DNA from: Rhizobium sp. R634
GTDB taxonomy: Bacteria > Pseudomonadota > Alphaproteobacteria > Rhizobiales > Rhizobiaceae
DNA: 64,000 nucleotides
Assembly: GCF_002211305.1 (NCBI RefSeq)
Contig: NZ_LOKW01000001.1
Span: forward strand, 372,001 to 436,000
Reading direction: 5' to 3'
In this document: positions 57,392 to 64,000 of the stretch, piece after piece
Layout of the letters: each line of letters begins with the position of its first letter
Numbering within the stretch: position 1 is the stretch's first letter
The notes under the pieces: generated by a model
What the model was told of the DNA's origin: nothing
The model's input: the letters and a program-made list of their open reading frames with translations, nothing else
Database searches by the model: none
Made by a program: the position numbers and the translations under genes

Positions 57392-57880
57392 CTACCGCCA
57401 TTTCTCGATGAGAAATCCTGATGTCCCTTGAACGGGATCGGTCTGGGGCAGGGATACGGATGAGATTTTCGACAGCATTTCGCTTGAAGCGGCTGCAGTT
57501 TGGATGTCGGCGTGCTGGCCTTCGGGATAGGCGCCGATCACCTGAAAATCGCCCGTGCAGCCGAGGTTTTGGTGCCCTGTCCCCGCGGGCAGCACCAGGC
57601 AATCTCCCGCCGCGACCTCCAGTGCTCGGCCGCCGGGGCCGCCGATCAGCAAGGTGGCGCTGCCACGGGCAATTCCCAGCACTTCGTGAGCGCCGGAATG
57701 GTAGTGCTGATAATCGAACACACCGTTGGTCCAGATATCAGTCCAACAGTTCGCCGCGAAGCGGGTTTTGAAATCAATCCGTTCGCCGTCCGTGAAAACA
57801 CCGCTGTAAAGCAGCACAGGAAGACGCGGATTGTTCGGGACCCAGTCGCTCGGCTCGAAACTTATCGTCTCCAGGCGCAT
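57392..57880 (-). CDS. cupin-domain protein
   Basis: 162 residues with a single cupin fold. Metal-site motifs are HYHSGAHEVLGIARG (about 58-72, His-His-Glu) and PAGTGHQNLG (about 97-106, His). The subgroup resembles YjlB-type cupins of unknown activity; dioxygenase, isomerase or sugar-binding roles are possible. No signal peptide. A single gene between a regulator and degenerate sequence. Confidence 0.82.
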   Translation of the reverse strand: MRLETISFEPSDWVPNNPRLPVLLYSGVFTDGERIDFKTRFAANCWTDIWTNGVFDYQHYHSGAHEVLGIARGSATLLIGGPGGRALEVAAGDCLVLPAGTGHQNLGCTGDFQVIGAYPEGQHADIQTAAASSEMLSKISSVSLPQTDPVQGTSGFLIEKWR

Positions 57881-58056
57881 GTCGAATTCCCACCGTTGGC
57901 TTTACCAGAGCGTCAAAAAGCTAAACTTTGACGGTCGCCAGCGGTTCCTTGATACTTCCTTCCTCATCCTGATCGGGAGGCGCGCCCTGTGAGCCTGCGC
58001 CGCTGTCGCGCAGAATCTTCCCCCGGTAATGTAAAGATCGGCGTCGATCCCGGACG

Positions 58057-58160
58057 CTAATCCAGCCTCACGGTGAAGACATAGCCGACGCCGACTTTTT
58101 CGGGTCGGTCTCGATCTTGCGGCGCAGCCGGACGATCTGGACGTCGATCGCAAAGAGCGG
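58057..58160 (-). pseudogene. relic of an OmpR-type response regulator C-terminus
   Basis: The minus strand reads IDVQIVRLRRKIETDPKK and then, after a one-base shift and the loss of about ten codons, VGVGYVFTVRLD with a stop. These are the recognition helix and the wing (normally ...IKTVRGVGYVF) of an OmpR/PhoB DNA-binding domain. No receiver domain or start is present, so only a fragment survives. Confidence 0.7.
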
Positions 58161-58185
58161 ACGGAAGCGGCCTGAGCCAGCTCCA

Positions 58186-58689
58186 CTAGACATTCAGCCG
58201 CAGGCTCCCGGGAAGCGCCCGCCGCTCGACGCGTCGGAACAGGCTTTTTAACTCCGGCTCGTTCACCAGTGACGCAGCCTCGAGAGGCGGCATCCAGGCG
58301 AGCTTGCGCTCCCGGCGTTCCGGGAAATTGGCCTTGGTGCGGCGAACGATCAAGATGTGAACTGTCACGAATGACGGCGCCTGCCTGCCATCCTGGAGCG
58401 TCTTGAGATAGGAGAAACAGCCGAAAGCGCGTTTCTTCGCCCGTCCCTTCACTCCTGCCTCTTCCCAGGCCTCACGCTCGACCACCTCATGCGGCGCGAG
58501 CCCCTTGATCGGCCAGCCCTTGGGGATGGTCCACCGGCCGGTTTCGCGCGTCGTGATGAGCAGAACCTCGAAGCCGCCGCCTGATGCTTCCCGCAGGCAA
58601 AGCGCACCGAATTGCTCCAGGGCCTTGCCGAGGAGGATCGTCTCGGCATGGTCGGCAAGCTGGGACAGGAGCGTCTGTGCCTTGTTCAT
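58186..58689 (-). CDS. NUDIX hydrolase
   Basis: 167 residues. The Nudix box GLAPHEVVEREAWEEAGVKG at about 62-81 (REAWEEAG core) is complete, preceded by WTIPKGWPIKG. These enzymes cleave nucleoside diphosphates linked to other groups; the PKGW context is like diphosphoinositol-polyphosphate/diadenosine hydrolases of rhizobia. The substrate is not certain. The ATG at 58689 follows GAAGATG with no strong ribosome site. Confidence 0.9.
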   Translation of the reverse strand: MNKAQTLLSQLADHAETILLGKALEQFGALCLREASGGGFEVLLITTRETGRWTIPKGWPIKGLAPHEVVEREAWEEAGVKGRAKKRAFGCFSYLKTLQDGRQAPSFVTVHILIVRRTKANFPERRERKLAWMPPLEAASLVNEPELKSLFRRVERRALPGSLRLNV

Positions 58690-58854
58690 TCACGGAAGAT
58701 GTGTCGGTTGTCTCTTCTTGGCAAGTAGACGCCCCGGTTGAACTAGTGAAGGTCGTCATTCCTTCAGGCTGCCTTCGGAATGCGCCGAATGGAAATTGTC
58801 GTGGTTCCCATTATGCGGGATGGCGCAAGCCCGCCCGCCCGCACCGGCCGAAAA

Positions 58855-59090
58855 TTATTGGGTTATCTGCGCGAGGTCGGCATCGAGCCGCTTGCGCACC
58901 ATGTTCGGCACTTTCGCTGTATTGATCGCTTTAAGATTGGCCGGGCTGTCGCCGACCTGGATCAGGGCAACCATACCTATGCCGACATGTGGCGTGCAGT
59001 TCAGGACATAGGCGCCCGGAGCGTCGAATTTCGCCTGATACTGCTCGTTTGGCTTGGATTTGAATTCGGCGACGCCATCCCGTCCAGCCG
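58855..59090 (-). pseudogene. C-terminal relic of pseudoazurin
   Basis: The minus strand reads DGVAEFKSKPNEQYQAKF, then GAYVLNCTPHVGIGMVALIQ, ending KVPNMVRKRLDADLAQITQ and a stop. This is the C-terminal half of pseudoazurin, a periplasmic blue-copper electron carrier for denitrification enzymes. Three copper ligands (Cys, His, Met of C-x2-H-x4-M) remain, but the N-terminal half with the first His ligand and the signal peptide is missing. No denitrification genes are nearby. Confidence 0.78.
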
Positions 59091-59122
59091 AAGGAAGGCG
59101 CCGTGGGGCCATCCGATGTGGA

Positions 59123-59257
59123 CTATCTGCGCAATAGAGCGACAAGCGAAATCGGCATTTCGACTGCGAAAAAATCCATTGCCAGACTGATAATCATCAC
59201 CCACACGACTACCAGGAAAATTAGCGCCGCAAACCTGATTTCTACAGGTCCCATCAT
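59123..59257 (-). CDS. possible 44-residue membrane protein
   Basis: A 44-codon frame with a single hydrophobic segment (AALIFLVVVWVMIISLAM, about 10-27) and an Arg-Arg end. Its ATG follows GGGGCGA. It lies between the fcl gene and the pseudoazurin relic. Too short to be sure; it may be a real small membrane protein or part of the decayed segment. Confidence 0.4.
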   Translation of the reverse strand: MMGPVEIRFAALIFLVVVWVMIISLAMDFFAVEMPISLVALLRR

Positions 59258-59300
59258 TCGCCCCGTCCCAGCATATGCGTCCCCCCCGAGACAAACCTTG

Positions 59301-60392
59301 TTATCCCTCGTGCAAATTCCCTATGCGCGAAGGATGATGCGCAGCTGTGGAGAGCGTGGCCGCGTGCGGCGGCGAAGTCTTGGCTTTCTCAAAACTGATG
59401 TCGCTTGGGCCGATCAAGTCACTGGACGCAGCGCTGTCGCTGCGTTCGAGACGGTGGCCGTCAAGGAAGGAACGGTAGGCATCTGCGATGCCCTCCTTCA
59501 GGCCTATCTTGGGAGACCAGCCCAGCGTGCGAAGCTTGTCGACGCTCAGGAGTTTGCGTGGCGTGCCATCTGGCTTGGTGAGGTCACGCGTGATCTTGCC
59601 GTCGAAACCAACGACCTTGGAGACGAGATGTGCCAATTCGAGGATGGTAATGTCTTCGCCGCAACCGACGTTCACATGACTTTCGGCGGAATAGGTCTTC
59701 ATGAGATGGAGGCAGGCGTCGGCGCAATCGTCGACATGCAGGAATTCGCGCCGCGGCGTGCCGGTCCCCCAGATGCATATCTCTTGTTGCCGGTTGACCT
59801 TGGCCTCGTGTGTCTTGCGTATGAGCGCCGGCATGACATGGCTTGACCCAAGGTCAAAATTGTCGCCTGGACCATAAAGATTGGTAGGCATGGCCGAGAT
59901 GAAATCGCTACCGTGCTGTTTGCGATAGGCTTGGCAGAGCTTTAATCCGGCAATTTTGGCGATCGCATACCATTCATTCGTGGGCTCGAGCGATCCAGCC
60001 AGAAGTGACTCCTCAACGATCGGCTGATCGGCGAATTTCGGATAGATGCAGGACGAGCCCAGGAATATCAGTTTTTCGACTTGAGCTCTATGGGCTGCGT
60101 GAATGACGTTCGCCTGGAGAACCAAATTGTCGTACAGGAAGTCGGCCGGATAGGTCGCGTTCGCGAGAATGCCGCCGACCCTTGCAGCAGCCAGGAAGAC
60201 GGCGTCGGGGCGATGATTGCTCATCCAGGCCTCCACCTGCTCCTGCCGTCTGAGATCGACCTCGGCGCGGGTGGCCGTCAAAATCTCGCAACCCTCGGAA
60301 GCGAGACGCCGCACGATCGCAGAGCCCACCATGCCGCGGTGGCCCGCGACATAGACCCTTTTTCCGGCAAGGCTGTAGATCACCTCAGGCAT
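59301..60392 (-). CDS. fcl: GDP-L-fucose synthase
   Basis: Fcl epimerises and reduces GDP-4-keto-6-deoxymannose to GDP-L-fucose, using NADPH. The Rossmann motif [18 protein letters not shown] is at the start, with [10 protein letters not shown] carrying the catalytic Ser and [11 protein letters not shown] the Tyr-x3-Lys. At 363 residues it is about 40 longer than usual, owing to a low-complexity C-terminal tail (from about 318). The start overlaps the gmd stop by eight bases, so the two are coupled. Fucose is a common component of rhizobial surface polysaccharides. Confidence 0.94.
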   Translation of the reverse strand: MPEVIYSLAGKRVYVAGHRGMVGSAIVRRLASEGCEILTATRAEVDLRRQEQVEAWMSNHRPDAVFLAAARVGGILANATYPADFLYDNLVLQANVIHAAHRAQVEKLIFLGSSCIYPKFADQPIVEESLLAGSLEPTNEWYAIAKIAGLKLCQAYRKQHGSDFISAMPTNLYGPGDNFDLGSSHVMPALIRKTHEAKVNRQQEICIWGTGTPRREFLHVDDCADACLHLMKTYSAESHVNVGCGEDITILELAHLVSKVVGFDGKITRDLTKPDGTPRKLLSVDKLRTLGWSPKIGLKEGIADAYRSFLDGHRLERSDSAASSDLIGPSDISFEKAKTSPPHAATLSTAAHHPSRIGNLHEG

Positions 60393-61512
60393 AGGCGAAA
60401 CCTTTGGTTACGCCGACTGAGGGAACATTTCGGGCCATGACTTTCAGATCTTCCCGAACCATCTCCGCAACCAGCTGATCAAGACTGGTTTCATGTTTCC
60501 AGCCAAGCTTCGTATGTGCCTTCGTCGGATCGCCGATCAGAAGATCGACTTCAGTCGGACGGAAGTAAGCCGGATCGATCTCCACCACACACTTGCCGGA
60601 TGTCTTATCGTATCCCTTTTCCTCAACCCCGTTCCCACGCCAATCGATCGGCATGCCTACCTTGGCAAAGGCCTTGTCGACAAAGGAGCGAACGGAGTGC
60701 GTTTCGCCGGTCGCAAGGACATAGTCTGCCGGTTCATCCTGCTGCAGCATCAGCCACATGCCGCGGACATATTCCTTTGCATGACCCCAGTCGCGTTTGG
60801 CGTCGAGATTGCCGAGATAAAGCCGATCCTGCAGGCCAAGATGGATGGCGGCTGCCGCCCGGGTGATCTTGCGCGTCACGAATGTTTCGCCGCGGATCGG
60901 GCTCTCGTGATTGAACAAAATGCCGTTCGAGGCGTGCATGCCATATGCCTCGCGATAATTGACCACGATCCAATAGGCATAGAGTTTGGCAGCCGCGTAG
61001 GGTGAGCGGGGATAGAATGGCGTCGTTTCACTCTGTGGGACTTCCTGAACCTTGCCGTAGAGTTCGGAGGTCGATGCCTGATAAAAGCGGGTCTTCTTGG
61101 TCAGTCCCAGGAGGCGTATTGCTTCAAGGAGCCGAAGCGTGCCGGTTCCATCGGCGTTGGCCGTATATTCCGGCGTCTCGAAAGAGACTTGAACGTGGCT
61201 CTGCGCGGCGAGATTATAGATCTCGTCCGGCTGCGTTTCCTGAACGACCCGGATGAGGTTCGTTGAATCGGTCATGTCCCCGAAATGCAAGATAAAGCGA
61301 GGATTTTCGATATGGGGATCTTCATAGAGATGCTCGATGCGGCTGGTGTTGAAGGAGGATGAACGTCGCTTGAGGCCGTGAACAACGTAGCCCTTCTCCA
61401 GGAGCAATTCGGCCAAATAAGCACCGTCCTGACCTGTTATGCCTGTAATCAGCGCAACTTTATTGTTACTTGTCACTACGGTCTCCCCAGTACGAGCCTT
61501 GCTCGAGTTCAT
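60385..61512 (-). CDS. gmd: GDP-mannose 4,6-dehydratase
   Basis: Gmd converts GDP-D-mannose to GDP-4-keto-6-deoxymannose, the first step to GDP-L-fucose. 375 residues; NADP-binding [20 protein letters not shown] near the start, the catalytic [14 protein letters not shown] and [12 protein letters not shown] (Tyr-x3-Lys), and [19 protein letters not shown]. The start at 61512 overlaps the stop of the chain-length gene (ATGA); an internal start would leave the Rossmann motif at the very N-terminus. Confidence 0.95.
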   Translation of the reverse strand: MNSSKARTGETVVTSNNKVALITGITGQDGAYLAELLLEKGYVVHGLKRRSSSFNTSRIEHLYEDPHIENPRFILHFGDMTDSTNLIRVVQETQPDEIYNLAAQSHVQVSFETPEYTANADGTGTLRLLEAIRLLGLTKKTRFYQASTSELYGKVQEVPQSETTPFYPRSPYAAAKLYAYWIVVNYREAYGMHASNGILFNHESPIRGETFVTRKITRAAAAIHLGLQDRLYLGNLDAKRDWGHAKEYVRGMWLMLQQDEPADYVLATGETHSVRSFVDKAFAKVGMPIDWRGNGVEEKGYDKTSGKCVVEIDPAYFRPTEVDLLIGDPTKAHTKLGWKHETSLDQLVAEMVREDLKVMARNVPSVGVTKGFAYA

Positions 61513-63719
61513 GCTTGAAAATCGTGGTATTTCATCAGTGAGCTTGCGAATAACTCCGAGTCACTGAAGTTGTATTTCGCATGTTGTTTTGGATTGACAT
61601 TATTTATGGTGACGAAGAGCTCTGACTTCTGCGAGCTTTTCAGCTGTTGCAAGCAAAATTCCAGGGCGCGGCGGCTCGTTCCTCCCCATTTTGCCACCAC
61701 GAGCGTTCGTTCTGCCACCGCTGTCAGGTGCATCGTTTCGAGCGAAGCGAGCACAGGCGCGGTGTCGAAGATGACGATTTTGCCTCTTGCGCGGGCCATC
61801 TCGACAATGTCAGCCGCATCCCGCGAATGAGCGTGCCGATGGAGGCTGGGATTGCCCGCCGGAATGAAGTCGATACCGCTTGGGTGATGATGGATGATGT
61901 CCTGTAATCCAGCCAGTCCGCTCAGGAATTCATTCAACCCATGATCAAGCTCCGATTTGAAAATCGAATTCAGATTTCCGCGTCGAAGGTCGCCATCAAC
62001 GAGCAGCACGGGACTTCCACTTGCTGCGAGTTCGATTGCCAACGATCTGGCGACGAGCGACTTGCCTTCGCCGCTGTGAGCCGAGGTTACAACGATACTG
62101 TTGGGCAGCTTTCCTCCATTGGATTGTTTGAGGGAAATCAAGACGTTGCGAATCGCTTCCTCAAACATCCCGTCTTGCGTGCCCGCGAAGAGTATCGACG
62201 GATTTTCCCTGTCTTTCCTTTTCAGATGCGGAATGAATCCGGCGGGTATTATACGCGACATTCCGGCCACCTGGTCGAAGCTGCGGACCGACTTGTCCAT
62301 CATCTCGACCACAAAGGCGGCGCTCACTGCGATCGAAATCGAAGCCAGGAGGGCGCCGGCCAAATAGAAAAGCCGTCCGCGTCCCTGCGGCGCAAGCGGC
62401 ACTGCGGCTGGTGACAAAACCTCCAGTTCCGCCCCCGGCAGCATGGCTTGCCCAGCCAAGCCCCGGCGCTGCTCCTCAAGCCTGTCGAGTGCCGTTTGCT
62501 CTTTGTCAGTCATGCGCTGAAGTCGCGCCAACTCGGTCTGCGCCAGGGCGACGCGAGAACGCTTCTCGTGAGCGACCGCCAATGCCGCTCGGACAGCGTC
62601 ATCCTCATGATCGAGCGTCGCAAGCTTGGCGCGTATTGATTGGAGATATCGATCGACAGCAAGGTTGAGATCGGTGCGGGATTTAACGATCCTCGCGCGC
62701 GCATCGACCACTGCTTCGGCAGTGTTGCCATATGTTTCAAGAAGGCGTTCGAGATCTTGCTCCTGTACACGAAGCTCACGTTGCATTGTGGCAATGCTGT
62801 CGGGAATGGTTATATTCTGCAGGGCAAGCGAGGCGTCGTCGCCCGCTTCCATTGCAGATATCGTTGCTCTCGCTTCAGCGCGACTTTGTTCGATTTTTGC
62901 TCGCCGCTCGCCCAACTCCATTGTCGATTTGATCGCTTCAACCTCAGCGTCGTCATTTGAGGCTAGCTCCATCGTTTTCTGATATTGGTCGGCGGCGTAG
63001 CGTGCTGCCTTCACGCGAATCTGCTGTTCGGCGATACGCTGCAGAATCCAATCTTCCGCTGCGTCCAGGCGGCTACGGAGACCTTCCTTGCGCTCTTCAA
63101 GGTAGATGCTGATGAGTCGGTTCGGGACCGCGGCTGCCAGTCGGGGGTCGCTTGCATCAAAGCCGATCTGAATAACGTCCCCCTGGCCATCGCGCCACAC
63201 GCGCAGCGCCTTGTAATACCGAGGGATTATGGGCTCGATGCCGGTTTGTGCCGACGAGGACGGTCTTTCTTGGTCGACTAATCCGCGCAATATTCCCCGG
63301 ATCTCGTCGATAAGCGAGGCTTTCTGCAGCGCTGGATTGAATTCCGGCCACTCGTCAAGCCGCAGGTCGCGAATGACCCGCTCTGCGATGCTTCTGGAAA
63401 GAAGCCGCTCGGTCTCCGATGTGGCATTCAGCGGATCGTTGCGGCCGGAATCGTCCGCACCCAGCGTGGTTGCCAGAGGCGTGTGGATAATCAGCCGGGA
63501 TTCGGCATGAAAGGTCGGCTTCAATCCCGAAATTGCGGCTGCGGCAGCCACCATAAGCAGCGCGACTATCGCCACTATCATGACCGCCCGTCGCCGGATA
63601 AGGCGCAAGCCTGATGTCAGGTCAAAGTCGTCCGATCTGGTCTCCACCTGAAACCGAGGATCGTATCGCATCGACGAGAGCGAGCTGTTGCGGTCTGGCG
63701 GGACAGTTGAAATCGTCAT
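61509..63719 (-). CDS. polysaccharide chain-length determinant / BY-kinase-like protein (Wzc/ExoP type)
   Basis: 736 residues: an N-terminal Wzz domain with a first membrane segment ([20 protein letters not shown], about 45-64), a long periplasmic coiled coil (about 200-420), a second membrane segment ([20 protein letters not shown]) and a C-terminal ATPase with Walker [10 protein letters not shown], Walker A' [11 protein letters not shown] and Walker [10 protein letters not shown]. It controls polymer length and export. The C-terminus has only two Tyr ([16 protein letters not shown]), not the tyrosine cluster of typical Wzc kinases. It overlaps both neighbours by ATGA. Confidence 0.92.
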   Translation of the reverse strand: MTISTVPPDRNSSLSSMRYDPRFQVETRSDDFDLTSGLRLIRRRAVMIVAIVALLMVAAAAAISGLKPTFHAESRLIIHTPLATTLGADDSGRNDPLNATSETERLLSRSIAERVIRDLRLDEWPEFNPALQKASLIDEIRGILRGLVDQERPSSSAQTGIEPIIPRYYKALRVWRDGQGDVIQIGFDASDPRLAAAVPNRLISIYLEERKEGLRSRLDAAEDWILQRIAEQQIRVKAARYAADQYQKTMELASNDDAEVEAIKSTMELGERRAKIEQSRAEARATISAMEAGDDASLALQNITIPDSIATMQRELRVQEQDLERLLETYGNTAEAVVDARARIVKSRTDLNLAVDRYLQSIRAKLATLDHEDDAVRAALAVAHEKRSRVALAQTELARLQRMTDKEQTALDRLEEQRRGLAGQAMLPGAELEVLSPAAVPLAPQGRGRLFYLAGALLASISIAVSAAFVVEMMDKSVRSFDQVAGMSRIIPAGFIPHLKRKDRENPSILFAGTQDGMFEEAIRNVLISLKQSNGGKLPNSIVVTSAHSGEGKSLVARSLAIELAASGSPVLLVDGDLRRGNLNSIFKSELDHGLNEFLSGLAGLQDIIHHHPSGIDFIPAGNPSLHRHAHSRDAADIVEMARARGKIVIFDTAPVLASLETMHLTAVAERTLVVAKWGGTSRRALEFCLQQLKSSQKSELFVTINNVNPKQHAKYNFSDSELFASSLMKYHDFQA

Positions 63720-64000
63720 CGTTCACCAACCATTGTTTGAGGTTGCGCGGAGACAGCTTCGTAGAGTTCTTCCAGCGATCGCATGTAAGCCTTCATACTG
63801 AAGTGGGCGAGGTAATGAGCGCGGCCCTTGGCCGAGAGATGGTTGCGGATTCCCGGATCCGTGACCAATTTCGCCAGCGCCGCAGCCAGCGCATCCTTGT
63901 CTCCGACAGGGACGAAGACGCCGGTTTCACCGTCGGAAATGACTTCGTCATGCGCTCCGACGCGCGTGGTGACGACCGCAAGCCCGTGGGCAAGCCCTTC
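63716..64000 (-). CDS. glycosyltransferase (GT1/GT4-type), N-terminus outside window
   Basis: The last 94 codons of a glycosyltransferase that begins beyond the window. EGLAHGLAVVTTRVGAHDEV then ISDGETGVFVPVGDKDALAA is the C-terminal nucleotide-sugar-binding part of the GT-B group 1 family (E-x7-E motif region). It ends by overlapping the chain-length gene (ATGA), so it is the upstream member of the polysaccharide operon. The sugar transferred is unknown. Confidence 0.88.
   Translation of the reverse strand, partial: EGLAHGLAVVTTRVGAHDEVISDGETGVFVPVGDKDALAAALAKLVTDPGIRNHLSAKGRAHYLAHFSMKAYMRSLEELYEAVSAQPQTMVGER

Overview
The window reads as chromosome or large-plasmid DNA of a fast-growing rhizobium (Rhizobium leguminosarum/etli type). 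The evidence is the GC-rich alphaproteobacterial coding, two intergenic elements resembling the RIME repeats of Rhizobium and Agrobacterium, rhizobial small-protein families such as DUF982, and repeated matches to the alphaproteobacterial general-stress (EcfG/RpoE2-type) promoter, GGAAC-N18/19-TT. The replicon cannot be told from the sequence, and no rRNA, tRNA, CRISPR array, insertion sequence or replication origin was recognised.

Layout. 0-1.4 kb: a cut-off APH-type phosphotransferase and a metallo-beta-lactamase-fold hydrolase. 1.7-10.5 kb: a tight glgE / treS-maltokinase / glgB operon (trehalose to maltose-1-phosphate to branched alpha-glucan) behind a putative stress promoter. 10.5-14.8 kb: a ThDP enzyme and an aromatic-type aminotransferase, a divergent Lrp regulator, and a membrane-anchored unknown. 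14.9-17.8 kb: an iron-complex type ABC transporter. 17.9-19.6 kb: a putative stress operon with a haloacetate-dehalogenase-like hydrolase. 19.7-27.7 kb: a 2,099-residue soluble poly-HAMP hybrid histidine kinase followed by a second hybrid kinase. 27.7-28.3 kb: a ParDE-type toxin-antitoxin pair. 28.5-32.2 kb: treZ and malQ. 32.2-36.4 kb: about a dozen very small genes, three of them for glycine-rich, hydrophilic, probably disordered proteins.

36.8-37.8 kb: a glycine-betaine/choline binding-protein gene broken by a one-base frameshift. 38.0-42.9 kb: a LacI regulator divergent from a polar amino-acid uptake operon (binding protein, fused permease-ATPase, FAD oxidoreductase) with twin palindromic operators. 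43.7-45.6 kb: kup. 46-51.6 kb: a second stress cluster (small HTH protein, endonuclease/exonuclease/phosphatase protein, UPF0104 membrane protein, phospholipase D, DUF763), including a palindromic promoter that can be read both ways. 51.6-58.7 kb: a DMT exporter, unknowns, a DUF4010 membrane protein, a regulator, a cupin and a NUDIX hydrolase, with gene relics. 59.3-64.0 kb: a surface-polysaccharide operon on the minus strand (glycosyltransferase, Wzc/ExoP-like chain-length protein, gmd, fcl) for GDP-L-fucose and polymer export.

Working together: trehalose and alpha-glucan enzymes, small hydrophilic proteins, membrane and phospholipid proteins and stress-type promoters suggest that much of the window serves osmotic, desiccation or stationary-phase survival. 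All functions are inferred from motifs read by eye; no database search was run.
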